Of a stretch of 64,000 bases of DNA, positions 1-8,896 are shown piece by piece. The position numbers and the translations under genes are program-made. Positions within the stretch are counted from its first letter, which is position 1; every line of letters begins with the position of its first letter. The notes below the pieces were generated by a model. The model ran no database searches. It was given only the letters and a program-made list of their open reading frames with translations, and had not been told where the DNA came from. This stretch comes from Herbaspirillum aquaticum (GTDB taxonomy: Bacteria > Pseudomonadota > Gammaproteobacteria > Burkholderiales > Burkholderiaceae_D), in NCBI RefSeq assembly GCF_002213425.1, contig NZ_NJGV01000008.1, positions 124,001 through 188,000 of the forward strand, read 5' to 3'.

Positions 1-281
1 GGCCAGCTATAGAGGTAGAGCCGCTGGTAGCCGGCACGATGCAGCTCGCGCACCATGGCCATCAGGCGCGCATGCGGCATGCGGTCCGGCGGGGCGCGAC
101 GGAACAGGATGGGCGTGCCATCGGCATGCTGCACTTCGTCCGACGACAGGTTCAGGTCCAGGGTGCGCACCTCGCTGCCGAAGCGCGCAGAAATCCAGCC
201 CGTCATCAGGTTGACGAGCACGATCACGCCATAGCCGCGATGGCGGTGGAAGATGACGGTGCCGGGTGCCAGAGGTTTCAT
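1..281 (-). CDS. Hypothetical protein, 3' part missing (window edge)
   Basis: A minus-strand reading frame opens with ATG at 281 and runs without a stop off the left edge, giving at least 93 residues. It begins MKPLAPGTVIFHRHRGYGVI and contains a basic stretch near residues 62-72. I do not recognise the family. The opening, in which a short 'GTVIFHRHRGYGVIV' strand is followed by 'GWISARFGSEVRTLDL', looks like a small beta-barrel fold, but that is only an impression. It is divergent from the asparaginase-like gene across about 200 bases. No signal peptide or membrane segment is visible. Confidence 0.6.
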   Translation of the reverse strand, partial: MKPLAPGTVIFHRHRGYGVIVLVNLMTGWISARFGSEVRTLDLNLSSDEVQHADGTPILFRRAPPDRMPHARLMAMVRELHRAGYQRLYLYSW

Positions 282-488
282 ATCCGGTCCATTATAAATG
301 TCCTTGGAAAATCGCTCCGGCCCCGCCCGTCTCCCCACGAAAATGAAGCTACCTGCGTGTAAGATAGCGCCTGCCAGCAGCCATTGCGGCGGCTATCCGG
401 GGGGAAGCGGCTGGCACGCGGCGTCCGGGATCGCATCTTGCTTATCCCGCGATGTGAATATTTTGACCAGTTGGAAGATAGGAAACCC

Positions 489-974
489 ATGAGCCTGCGC
501 ATCATCGCCACCGGTGGCACCTTCGACAAGCATTACGACGAAATCGCAGGCCAGCTTGGCTTTGGCGAGAGCCACCTGCCGGACGTCATCGCCCGCGCCC
601 GCATCACCACCGAAGTCTCCCTGGAAACCCTGCGCCTGCTCGATTCGCTGGAGATGCAGGACGGCGACCGCCAGCGCGTGCTGCAAGCCTGCCAGGCCTC
701 GGCGCAACAGGCCATCGTCATCATCCACGGCACCGACACCATGCAGCAGACCGCCCAGGTGCTGGGGCAGGCGCTTACCGACAAGACGGTGGTGCTGACC
801 GGCGCCATGATCCCCTACGAGATCGCCAACTCCGACGCCTTCTTCAACTTCGGCTTTGCCTGCGGCGTGGCCCAGGTGTTGCCGCCGGGCGTGTATGTGG
901 CGATGAACGGCCGCATCTTCGCCTGGAACAAGGTTGCCAAGAACCGCAGCGCGGGCGTCTTCGAGCCGATCTGA
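489..974 (+). CDS. Short asparaginase-family protein (N-terminal domain only)
   Basis: The 161-residue product matches the N-terminal catalytic half of type I/II L-asparaginases. An ATGGTFDK motif at residues 7-14 carries the first threonine, and HGTDTM at 80-85 carries the Thr-Asp pair. Typical asparaginases are 320-350 residues and have a second domain that is absent here, so the protein is either a compact family of its own or non-canonical in activity. The frame stays open upstream to 384, but ATG 489 is preferred because the protein then starts right at the first beta strand and an AGGAAA ribosome site lies just ahead. Asparagine hydrolysis is inferred from family membership only. Confidence 0.75.
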   Translation: MSLRIIATGGTFDKHYDEIAGQLGFGESHLPDVIARARITTEVSLETLRLLDSLEMQDGDRQRVLQACQASAQQAIVIIHGTDTMQQTAQVLGQALTDKTVVLTGAMIPYEIANSDAFFNFGFACGVAQVLPPGVYVAMNGRIFAWNKVAKNRSAGVFEPI

Positions 975-1000
975 CCGCAGCTACTGGCAGGCCCCGTCCT

Positions 1001-1903
1001 TCAGCGCGGCGCCTGCCGCTGCGCCCAGTCGCGGCAGAACGACAGCAGGGCCGAGAGGCCAGGTGAAGGCGCGCGATGGCGGCTGATTACCATATAGAAA
1101 TGCCGGCGCAAGGTCGGCAGGGGCGTGTCCAGTTCGACCAGCTTCTTCGATTCGATCAGATCTTCCACCACCGAGCGTGACAGGCAGCTGATGCCCAGGC
1201 CTTCGGCGGTAGCGCGCTTGATGGCTTCCGAATTGCCGAACTCGAAGGACGACGGCAGGTGATGCAGGTAGGGAATGAGCGCATGCTCGACCGCCTCGCG
1301 CGTGCCGGACCCGGCCTCGCGCAGCAGCCAGTCGGCCTCGCGCAGCATCTTCAGGGTGATCTTGCGGCGCGCGCGGACGATGGGGTGTTTGGGTGCAGCC
1401 ACCACGATTAGTTCATCGGTCATCCACGGTTCCACATGCACATCATCGGCATGGCAAGGCCCCTCGATGAGCCCGGCATCCACTTCGAAATTGACCACCG
1501 CATCGACGATGTCGGCCGTATTGGCGACCAGCGCGCGCACCCGCGCTCCTGCATGGCTGCGCCGGTAGGCCGCGATCATCGCCGGCAGCAGATAGCTGCC
1601 AATGGTGGTGGAAGCACCCAGGTGCAGGTCGCTGCCGGCGGCCGGATCGCTGAACTGGCGCTCGATGGTCTGGGCAGCATCCAGCATGTGGCGCGCCTGC
1701 GGCAGCAGCAGGCGGCCGCTGTCGTTCAACACCAGCCGCTTGCCGACACGGTCGAACAACTGCACGCCCAGCAGGCTCTCCAGTTCATTGAGCGCTGCGC
1801 TGGCCGCCGACTGCGACAGCGCCACCAGGCCAGCTGCCGCCGTGGTCGAGCCCGACTGGGCCACGGCCAGGAAAATCTGCAATTGCCGCAGCGTGATCCT
1901 CAT
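1001..1903 (-). CDS. LysR-family regulator beside yeiH
   Basis: This 300-residue LysR protein has a winged helix-turn-helix at residues 1-60 (LRQLQIFLAVAQSGS, then SQSAASAALNELE) followed by a periplasmic-binding-like effector domain (HLGASTTIGSYLLP; AEGLGISCLS). An in-frame ATG lies 27 nt upstream, but ATG 1903 is chosen because AAAGGAGG sits six bases before it. The gene is divergent from a YeiH-type transporter, the arrangement of yeiE-yeiH in enterobacteria, so it probably controls that transporter. A perfect inverted repeat lies in the intergenic space. The ligand is unknown. Confidence 0.88.
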   Translation of the reverse strand: MRITLRQLQIFLAVAQSGSTTAAAGLVALSQSAASAALNELESLLGVQLFDRVGKRLVLNDSGRLLLPQARHMLDAAQTIERQFSDPAAGSDLHLGASTTIGSYLLPAMIAAYRRSHAGARVRALVANTADIVDAVVNFEVDAGLIEGPCHADDVHVEPWMTDELIVVAAPKHPIVRARRKITLKMLREADWLLREAGSGTREAVEHALIPYLHHLPSSFEFGNSEAIKRATAEGLGISCLSRSVVEDLIESKKLVELDTPLPTLRRHFYMVISRHRAPSPGLSALLSFCRDWAQRQAPR

Positions 1904-1958
1904 CGATCCTCCTTTATGCATTTCTGACATGGGGGTGCGCAGAAAACGTCACCACGCC

Positions 1959-1979
1959 TCTACCTGCTCAACAGGTAGA
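1959..1979. promoter_or_regulatory. Inverted repeat, candidate LysR operator
   Basis: Two 8-bp arms, TCTACCTG and CAGGTAGA, flank the 5-base spacer CTCAA in the divergent space between the LysR gene and yeiH. The repeat lies about 56 bases from the regulator start and 86 from the transporter start. Its symmetry fits the LysR T-N11-A operator type. That the LysR protein binds here is inferred. Confidence 0.5.
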
Positions 1980-2064
1980 TATTAGCAAAATAACGCGTTT
2001 TTCTTTTATAGGCCCGGCGCGTAAAGTGCACTCCATCGACAGCACACCTTACATGGAGAGCCCC

Positions 2065-3114
2065 ATGCGTACCGCCATCCAGACTCCCTCCCTGCCGCCG
2101 GCCGCCGCCGGACTGGCGCTGTCAGGCGCCGTCGCCTGGGCCGCCATGAGCCTGGGCAATATCGGCTGGCTGCAGAATCACGGTTTCTCGGCCCTTACCG
2201 TGGCCATCGTGCTGGGCATCGTGATCGGCAACACCGTCTATCCGCGCCTGGGGGCGTATTGCGGCGAGGGCGTGCGCTTTTCCAAGCAGACGCTGCTGCG
2301 TGCGGGCATCATCCTCTACGGATTCCGCCTCACCTTCCAGGACATCGCCCACGTCGGCATGGCCGGTGTGGTGATCGATGCGGCCATGCTGCTCTCCACC
2401 TTCGGGCTGGCCTGGCTGGTCGGTACCAAGCTGTTGAAGCTGGATCGCGATGCCGCGCTCCTGATCGGGGCCGGCAGCTCGATCTGCGGCGCGGCAGCCG
2501 TCATGGCCACCGAGCCGGTACTGCGCGCCCGTAGCGAGCAGGTCACCGTGGCGGTCTCGACCGTGGTCATCTTCGGTTCGCTGGCGATCTTCCTCTATCC
2601 GCTGCTCTATACGTTGCAGGCCGAACCGGTGTGGGGCCTGCGCCTGCCGGACTTCGGCGTCTATATCGGCTCCACCGTCCATGAAGTGGCGCAGGTACTC
2701 GCCGCTGCGCGCTCCATCGACCAGCACACGGCTGACGTGGCGGTGATCACCAAGATGGTCCGCGTGATGATGCTGGCGCCCTTCCTGCTGATGCTGTCGA
2801 TGAAGGCGGCGCCGTCCGTCACCGGACACCAGCACGAGCACCGCAAGCTGTCCATCCCCTGGTTCGCCTTTGCCTTCATCGGTGTGGTGGTGTTCAACTC
2901 CTTCTTCCCGCTGCCGGCCGCCGTCAACCAGCTGGTGCTGCAGGCCGATACGCTGATGCTGGCCATGGCCATGGCGGCCCTGGGCTTGTCGACCCACCTC
3001 TCGGCGCTGCGCAGTGCGGGCATCAAGCCCATGATCCTCGGTGCGGTGCTGTTTGCCTGGCTGGTGATCGGTGGTGCCCTGGTCAATGGCGCATTGGGAC
3101 GCTTGCTGGCCTGA
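2065..3114 (+). CDS. yeiH: YeiH-family (UPF0324) putative sulfate exporter
   Basis: The 349-residue membrane protein has about ten hydrophobic segments and family landmarks such as GYGFRLTFQDI-like 'ILYGFRLTFQDI', 'LIGAGSSICGAAAV' and 'STVHEVAQVLAAA'. UPF0324 proteins are proposed to export sulfate or related anions; no substrate can be read from the sequence. The frame is open to 2026, but ATG 2065 has a GGAG ribosome site eight bases upstream and places the first membrane helix normally. It is transcribed divergently from the LysR gene and ends at a strong terminator, so it appears monocistronic. Confidence 0.88.
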   Translation: MRTAIQTPSLPPAAAGLALSGAVAWAAMSLGNIGWLQNHGFSALTVAIVLGIVIGNTVYPRLGAYCGEGVRFSKQTLLRAGIILYGFRLTFQDIAHVGMAGVVIDAAMLLSTFGLAWLVGTKLLKLDRDAALLIGAGSSICGAAAVMATEPVLRARSEQVTVAVSTVVIFGSLAIFLYPLLYTLQAEPVWGLRLPDFGVYIGSTVHEVAQVLAAARSIDQHTADVAVITKMVRVMMLAPFLLMLSMKAAPSVTGHQHEHRKLSIPWFAFAFIGVVVFNSFFPLPAAVNQLVLQADTLMLAMAMAALGLSTHLSALRSAGIKPMILGAVLFAWLVIGGALVNGALGRLLA

Positions 3115-3150
3115 GCGGCCTGAGCCTGACCGGATCCCATCAAGCAAAAA

Positions 3151-3180
3151 GGCGCGCTCCGCAGGGAGCGCGCCTTATTT
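3151..3180 (+). terminator. Rho-independent terminator after yeiH
   Basis: A perfect 10-bp stem, GGCGCGCTCC / GGAGCGCGCC, closes a GCAG loop and is followed by TTATTTGTT. It lies 37 bases after the yeiH stop and before the convergent DUF1857 gene. A run of A before the stem means it may also work in the other direction. Confidence 0.85.
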
Positions 3181-3226
3181 GTTGCATCAGGAAAACTGAC
3201 TCAACGGCAAACCTGGTTCAGTTTCT

Positions 3227-3697
3227 TCAATGCAGCTCACCGCGCTGGGTCAGTTCACGGATGATGCGCACCGTATCGATATCGGCTTCCTGGTAGGCCG
3301 AGCGGCGGAAGTTGTCATAGAAGGCTTCTTCGCCGGTGACGTCCTCGGGCTTGCCGTCGTCGTATTCAAAACGCACGAACAGGACATCGGCCTGTGGTTC
3401 CTCGATGGTCATGCTCATCCGCGAAGCCGGGATCTCGCCCTGCGCGGGCACGTCATAGAGCACCTGGATCTGCGGCAGGTAGGTGACCTTGTCGATGATG
3501 ACCAGCTCGCCATAGCGCAACTCGCGGCGCACGCTGTCCAGGCTTTTGTCGGAGAGGCGGCAGTCGTCCAGGTGCGGCATGAACAGGCGCGGCGACTCCG
3601 CCCGCAGGACCAGGCCGCGCCAGAGCTGCTCGCGGGTCAGGGAATCGATCAGCGGATTGGTCGGATCGTTGATCTGGATGAGATGGTTGAATTTCAT
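3227..3697 (-). CDS. DUF1857 / SRPBCC-family protein
   Basis: The 156-residue protein opens MKFNHLIQINDPTNPLIDSL and contains LTREQLWRGLVLRAESP, the signature of the DUF1857 branch of START/SRPBCC proteins, which form a hydrophobic ligand cavity. No ligand is known for this branch. Acidic and aromatic residues are spread along the chain as in other members. The ATG at 3697 is the natural family start. It is convergent with yeiH and divergent from the helicase gene about 125 bases away, so it is likely its own transcription unit. Confidence 0.8.
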   Translation of the reverse strand: MKFNHLIQINDPTNPLIDSLTREQLWRGLVLRAESPRLFMPHLDDCRLSDKSLDSVRRELRYGELVIIDKVTYLPQIQVLYDVPAQGEIPASRMSMTIEEPQADVLFVRFEYDDGKPEDVTGEEAFYDNFRRSAYQEADIDTVRIIRELTQRGELH

Positions 3698-3823
3698 GGT
3701 TGCTCTCGTGTTGTTGTTGCCGCCGGCAATGCGGGCATTGTCCCACAGGCGCCGCCGGGCCGGTCGGGCGGGCTGCTACAATGGCGCCTCGTTTCTTCTC
3801 CTGCCCACGCCGATCGCCTCCGT

Positions 3824-5896
3824 ATGTCCGCACCCTCCTTCGGCCTGAACAAGCCGCAAAGCGAAGCCGTCCACTACATGGCCGGGCCCTGCCTGGTGCT
3901 GGCCGGTGCCGGTTCGGGCAAGACCCGCGTGATCACGCAGAAGATCGCGCACCTGATCGAGAATTGCGGCTACGAATCGCGCAACATCGCCGCGCTCACC
4001 TTCACCAACAAGGCCGCGCTGGAAATGCAGGAGCGCATCGCGAAGCTGCTCAAGGACCCCAAGCAGGCCAAGCACCTCACGGTCTCGACCTTCCATTCGC
4101 TGGGCGTGAAGATCCTGCGGCAGGAGTCCAAGCATCTGGGGCTGAAGGACCGCTTTTCAATCATGGACAGCGACGATTGTTTTTCCCTCGTGCAAGAATT
4201 GGCGGTCACCACCGACAAGGCCATCATTCGCGGCATCCAGAATTCCATTTCCTTGTGGAAGAACGGCCTGGTCGATCCCGATCTGGCCGAAAAGAATGCC
4301 CGCACCGAAGACGAAGCCCAGGCCGCGCGCATCTATCGCAGCTATGTGGCCACGCTCAAGGCTTACCAGGCGGTCGATTTCGACGACCTGATCCGCCTGC
4401 CGGTGGAGCTGTTCCGCAGCAACGAGGAAGTGCGCGACCGCTGGCAGCGCAAGCTGCGCTACCTGCTCATCGACGAATACCAGGACACCAACACCTGCCA
4501 GTACGAACTGGTCAAGCTGCTGGTGACCGGCGTGGGCAAGAAGCCGATGTTTACCGCCGTGGGTGACGATGACCAGGCCATCTATGCCTGGCGCGGCGCG
4601 ACCATCGAGAACCTGAAACTGTTGGGCGTGGATTTCCCCAACCTGCACCTGATCAAGCTGGAACAGAACTATCGCTCCAGCACGCGCATCCTGCAGGCGG
4701 CCAACGCGGTGATCTCCAACAATCCCAAGCTGTTCGACAAGACCCTGTGGTCCGAACACGGGCTGGGGGACCCGATCACCGTCATGGCCATGGATGACGA
4801 AGAAGCCGAAGCTGACCAGATCGCCATCACGCTCTCGGCGCACCGCTTCGAGCGGCGCGCCAAGTTTGCCGATTATGCGATTCTCTATCGCGGCAACCAC
4901 CAGGCGCGCATCCTGGAAAAATCCTTGCGGCGCGAACGCATCCCCTACGTGATGTCGGGCGGGCAGAGTTACTTCGACCGTGCCGAGATCAAGGACATCA
5001 TTGCCTACCTGCGCCTGATTGCCAACCAGGACGATGACCCGGCTTTCATCCGCGCCGTCACCACGCCGCGCCGTGGCGTCGGCCAGGCGACCTTGGAAGT
5101 GCTGGGCACGCTGGCCGGGCAGTGGCAGTGTTCGCTGTTCGAGGCGGTCTACAAGGGCGGCCTGGAAGACAAGCTGACCGACCGCCAGCTGCTGCCGCTG
5201 CGCAAGTTCTGCGACTTCATCAATGCGCTGGAATCGCGCGCCACGCGGCCGGGTCCGTCGGGCAGCGGCGAAGAGGCCGGCCGGGTGCTGGACGACATGA
5301 TGGAGGCGATCAACTACGAGTTCTACCTCTACGACAGCTTCGAGGAACGCGCGGCGCAGGCGCGCTGGCAGAACGTGGTGGACTTCATCAACTGGTTGAA
5401 GGAGCGTGCCTGTGGCGGGCGCGATGGCGAGGGCGAGGAAAAGAACCTGCTGGAGATCACGCAGATGGTGGCGCTGATGAGCATGCTCGAAGGGCGCGAC
5501 GAAGAACAGGATGCGGTGCGCATGTCGACCCTGCATGCCTCCAAGGGACTGGAGTTTCCGCACGTGTTCCTGGTCGGTGTGGAGGAAGGCATCCTGCCGC
5601 ACAAGGGCGACCCCGACACCCCGCCCGAGGCTGCTGCTGCGCGCGTGGAAGAGGAGCGCCGCCTGATGTACGTGGGCATCACCCGTGCGCAGCGTTCGCT
5701 GCACCTGTCCTGGTGCAAGCGCCGCAAGCGCGCCAAGGAAGTGATCGAATGCCAGATCTCGCGCTTCGTCAAGGAGATGCGCCTGGATGAAGGCGAAGCG
5801 GTGCCGCAGGAGAGCGAGAAGATCACGCCGCAGGCGCGGCTGGCCAATTTGAAGGCGTTGTTGCAGAAGCCGCGCAATACGCCGGAGCAAAGTTAG
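3824..5896 (+). CDS. rep: ATP-dependent DNA helicase Rep (UvrD/Rep superfamily 1)
   Basis: The 690-residue protein is close to the usual Rep length. It shows the Q-motif (LNKPQSEAV), Walker A GAGSGKT at residues 28-34, TFTNKAA (motif Ia), STFHSLG, Walker B DEYQD, GDDDQAIYAWRGA (motif III), QNYRSS (motif IV), STLHASKGLEF (motif V) and VGITRAQ (motif VI). It is expected to be a 3'-5' helicase that clears protein blocks ahead of replication forks. The frame extends upstream to 3230 opposite the DUF1857 gene, but the conserved N terminus begins at ATG 3824. It closely resembles Rep rather than UvrD in the short tail without a long C-terminal extension. Confidence 0.93.
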   Translation: MSAPSFGLNKPQSEAVHYMAGPCLVLAGAGSGKTRVITQKIAHLIENCGYESRNIAALTFTNKAALEMQERIAKLLKDPKQAKHLTVSTFHSLGVKILRQESKHLGLKDRFSIMDSDDCFSLVQELAVTTDKAIIRGIQNSISLWKNGLVDPDLAEKNARTEDEAQAARIYRSYVATLKAYQAVDFDDLIRLPVELFRSNEEVRDRWQRKLRYLLIDEYQDTNTCQYELVKLLVTGVGKKPMFTAVGDDDQAIYAWRGATIENLKLLGVDFPNLHLIKLEQNYRSSTRILQAANAVISNNPKLFDKTLWSEHGLGDPITVMAMDDEEAEADQIAITLSAHRFERRAKFADYAILYRGNHQARILEKSLRRERIPYVMSGGQSYFDRAEIKDIIAYLRLIANQDDDPAFIRAVTTPRRGVGQATLEVLGTLAGQWQCSLFEAVYKGGLEDKLTDRQLLPLRKFCDFINALESRATRPGPSGSGEEAGRVLDDMMEAINYEFYLYDSFEERAAQARWQNVVDFINWLKERACGGRDGEGEEKNLLEITQMVALMSMLEGRDEEQDAVRMSTLHASKGLEFPHVFLVGVEEGILPHKGDPDTPPEAAAARVEEERRLMYVGITRAQRSLHLSWCKRRKRAKEVIECQISRFVKEMRLDEGEAVPQESEKITPQARLANLKALLQKPRNTPEQS

Positions 5897-6239
5897 CACC
5901 TGGCGTATCGGGGACTGACAGGGCGGCTTCTCTTACCCCGCTGCATCCATCCGTTTGACCGTCATTGCCTCACAACGAGTGGACCGGAAATCAAAACTGC
6001 CAAAATGATTTGGCAAAAAATCGAATTACTTCCATTGAGAAAGTGCCTCGTGCAACGGAGACTGTCGCCTTCGTCGCCCGAGGCCTCTGCTCTACCGAGG
6101 AGTCCATGGGCATTGGCCGCATCCGGGACGTCCTCTTCCAAACCGGGCAGGCGCGCTTCGCAAGAAGTCCTGCGTTTTTTTCCTGTTTGTTCACTGGCAT
6201 GGTCCCGACTGCGCGAATTCTCTCTGGAAGCCGCATCGC
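5897..6239. other. Intergenic region before the VgrG gene, with a short hairpin
   Basis: These 343 bases carry no convincing gene; the open frames overlap each other and show no family features. A perfect inverted repeat, TGCCAAA-ATGA-TTTGGCA, lies at 5998-6015, followed by A's rather than T's. It is therefore more likely an operator or a structured leader than a terminator. No clear sigma-70 pair was found. Confidence 0.4.
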
Positions 6240-8885
6240 ATGCCCTCCCCCTCGCCGAATCATTCACCACGCCCCCACGCGCGCATCACGCAGCATCGCC
6301 GGCTGCTCCAACTGGACTCTCCACTCGGGCCAGACGTCCTCTTGCCACAACGGCTCATCGCCACCGAGCGACTTAACGACGGCTACGAAGTCACCGTCGA
6401 TCTGCTGACCACGCACACCGGCATTGCGCTGGAGCAGTTGATTGCGCAGCCAGTCACCCTATGGATCCGGCAGCATGAAGGCGACACCCTACCCTGGCAC
6501 GGCTACGTGCATACCGCAAAGCGCCTGGGCAGTGACGGCGAGATCGATTTCTGCCAGCTCTCGTTCTCTTCGTGGCTGCATTTCCTGCGCTTTCGCAAGG
6601 ACGCGCGGATCTGGCAGGACAAGCGGACCGAGGACATTCTCGCTGACGTCTTCAACAACCATCCGCAAGCACGCGGCCATTACCGCTTTGTCCTTGAACG
6701 AACTTACGTCCCGCGATCCTATTGCACCCAGTACGAAACCGACTGGCATTTCGTCCAGCGCCTGATGGAAGAAGAAGGCTGGTTCGCCCATCACGAGCAG
6801 CGGGAAGATGGCAGCGGCCACGTTCTGGTCATCACCGACAATACCTGGAACCTGCCCGGCTTGCCCCGGCAAGGCATCGCCTTCCACGGCGCCGGTCCGC
6901 GCGATGAGCTCGACAAGATCCTGCATTGGAGCGCCAGCCGCACGCTTTCCTCCAAGACATGGCGAGGCCGTAGCGACGACTACAAATCGCCTCGCATGCA
7001 GAAGGAGGCCGAAGAACAGGTGATGCCCGAATACGGCCACCTGCCCGCGCAGCTGGAGATGTATGAATACACCGGCGCTTACAGTTTCAGGCTGCAGGAA
7101 GACGGCAATCGCCAAGCCGATCTGCAAGTTGAGCAATGGGAGTCTGCCATGCAGCGCTACGCAGCCGTCTCGGGCGTGCGCAATCTGGCCTGCGGGCGCT
7201 GGTTCAGGCTGGAAGAACATCCCCAGTACCGGACCGAGCCCGACAGGGAACGCCAGTTCGTCATCCTCGCCATCGACTGGTTCATCGAGAACAACCTGCC
7301 CCTGTCGCATCAGGCGCTGGATTTTCCGGGCAGCCTGAAAGGCACACTGATGGCCTTCAAGGAGTCGATCCGGCGCGAACGGCAGGTCGATGAAACGGAC
7401 AACGAGCACACCGGCCATTGCTTCAAACGCTTCGAGGTACAGCGCCGCAAGCTGCCGCTTCGTGCTGCGCGCACGCATGCCAGGCCGCTCATGCTGCCGC
7501 AGACGGCCATCGTCGTGGGGCCGGCCAGTGAGGAGGTCTATACCGATCACCTCGATCGCATCAAGGTCCAGTTCCGCTGGGACCGCATCAATCCCGGCAA
7601 CGAGGCGGCGTCCTGCTGGGTGCGGGTGAGCTATCCCAATGCCGGCCAGTCCTGGGGGGCCATCCAGGTGCCGCGCATCGGGCAGGAAGTCATCGTGTCC
7701 TTCCTCAACGGCGACCCTGACCGGCCAGTGGTGACCGGTCGCTTGTTCAACGGGGAGCAGCGTCCGCAGTGGCATACCGACGGACGGCTCTCGGGCGTGA
7801 AATCCAAGGAGTTCGGCGGCACCGGGTTCAACCAGATGGTGATGGACGATACCCCTGAGCAAAGCCAGATTCATCTCTACAGCACCAATACCCATGCGCA
7901 ATTGAATCTCGGCCACCTGGTCAGCCAGACGGGCAATGAGCGTGGCGCCTTCTTCGGCAGCGGCTTCGCGCTCAGTACCGATGCCTATGGCGCCATCGTC
8001 ACGCACAAGGGCTTGTACATCAGCACCTATGGACGGCCAGGCGCACAGGGAGCGCAACTCGATGCCAATGAGGCTACCGGCCAGCTGAAATCCGGCGCGG
8101 CCCTCAGCAGGACCCTGTCGGAAACCGCAGCGAAAGCTGGTGCGGAACCCTTGGCAGGACAGGAAGCATTGCGCGATTTCATCGATGCTACGCAGGGGGA
8201 TTACGAGGATCCGTCGCAGGCGCAGGCCAATCGTTTCAAGCAGGCCGTTCTGCTGGCGGCCTCCCCGGATGGCATTGGCCTGACTACGCCCAAAGGCGTA
8301 CATGCGCATGCTGGTGCGGATCTCACGTTGTCATCGGGAACGGATACCAGCATCGCTGCCGGCAAAAGCCTGCTGGCCAGCGTGGGCGAGAAGATCAGCC
8401 TGTTTGCCTTCAAGGCCGGGATCAAGCTGTTCTCCGCAAAGGGCAAGGTGGCGGTGCAGGCGCAGAGCGATGATTTGGACCTGATTGCCGAGAAGGTGGC
8501 GCGACTGCTGTCGACGAGCGGGCGGGTGGAGATTCGCGCCAAAGAAGAAGTGCTCATTACGGCAGGAGGCTCCTTCATCCGGCTCAACGCATCGGGAATC
8601 ACACAAGGGACCTCAGGAGCCTGGGAGGCCAAGGCCGCTACCCATTCCATGCCGGGTCCGACAACCCTGGCCTACGAGATGAACAAGTCATCGGCGGCCC
8701 TGCCGTTCGACGAAGGGTTCGTACTGCGGTGGCCGTATGACCAATCCCCTGTCAAGAACCGGCGCTTTGAGATCGTCCGCGGCGATGGCACCAAAGTACG
8801 TGGTGTTACCGACGCACAAGGCAAGACCGGCCTGCAGAAGAGTCTGTTCGTCGAGAACACCTCCCTGCGCATCCTTCCTGAATAG
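6240..8885 (+). CDS. vgrG: Type VI secretion tip protein VgrG (TssI)
   Basis: The 881-residue protein is a full VgrG: a gp27-like head (residues about 15-390, from ITQHRRLLQLDSPLG through the ETDWHFVQRLMEEEGW region), an OB-fold base (DHLDRIKVQFRWDR, SCWVRVSYPNAG) and a gp5-like needle (GTGFNQMVMDDTPEQSQIHL). A long DUF2345-type segment and a C-terminal tail ending ENTSLRILPE follow, longer than a minimal VgrG. Such tails commonly recruit a cargo effector. It forms the spike of the contractile T6SS. No other T6SS structural gene is in the window, so this is an orphan vgrG cassette with the truncated lipase and PAAR genes 11 bases downstream. Confidence 0.93.
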   Translation: MPSPSPNHSPRPHARITQHRRLLQLDSPLGPDVLLPQRLIATERLNDGYEVTVDLLTTHTGIALEQLIAQPVTLWIRQHEGDTLPWHGYVHTAKRLGSDGEIDFCQLSFSSWLHFLRFRKDARIWQDKRTEDILADVFNNHPQARGHYRFVLERTYVPRSYCTQYETDWHFVQRLMEEEGWFAHHEQREDGSGHVLVITDNTWNLPGLPRQGIAFHGAGPRDELDKILHWSASRTLSSKTWRGRSDDYKSPRMQKEAEEQVMPEYGHLPAQLEMYEYTGAYSFRLQEDGNRQADLQVEQWESAMQRYAAVSGVRNLACGRWFRLEEHPQYRTEPDRERQFVILAIDWFIENNLPLSHQALDFPGSLKGTLMAFKESIRRERQVDETDNEHTGHCFKRFEVQRRKLPLRAARTHARPLMLPQTAIVVGPASEEVYTDHLDRIKVQFRWDRINPGNEAASCWVRVSYPNAGQSWGAIQVPRIGQEVIVSFLNGDPDRPVVTGRLFNGEQRPQWHTDGRLSGVKSKEFGGTGFNQMVMDDTPEQSQIHLYSTNTHAQLNLGHLVSQTGNERGAFFGSGFALSTDAYGAIVTHKGLYISTYGRPGAQGAQLDANEATGQLKSGAALSRTLSETAAKAGAEPLAGQEALRDFIDATQGDYEDPSQAQANRFKQAVLLAASPDGIGLTTPKGVHAHAGADLTLSSGTDTSIAAGKSLLASVGEKISLFAFKAGIKLFSAKGKVAVQAQSDDLDLIAEKVARLLSTSGRVEIRAKEEVLITAGGSFIRLNASGITQGTSGAWEAKAATHSMPGPTTLAYEMNKSSAALPFDEGFVLRWPYDQSPVKNRRFEIVRGDGTKVRGVTDAQGKTGLQKSLFVENTSLRILPE

Positions 8886-8896
8886 CGACCTCCATC

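Noticed and set aside
2122..3147. 341-codon open frame opposite yeiH
   Set aside because: It is the antisense shadow of a GC-rich gene, with His/Gln/Asp/Gly-rich low-complexity translation and no family features.
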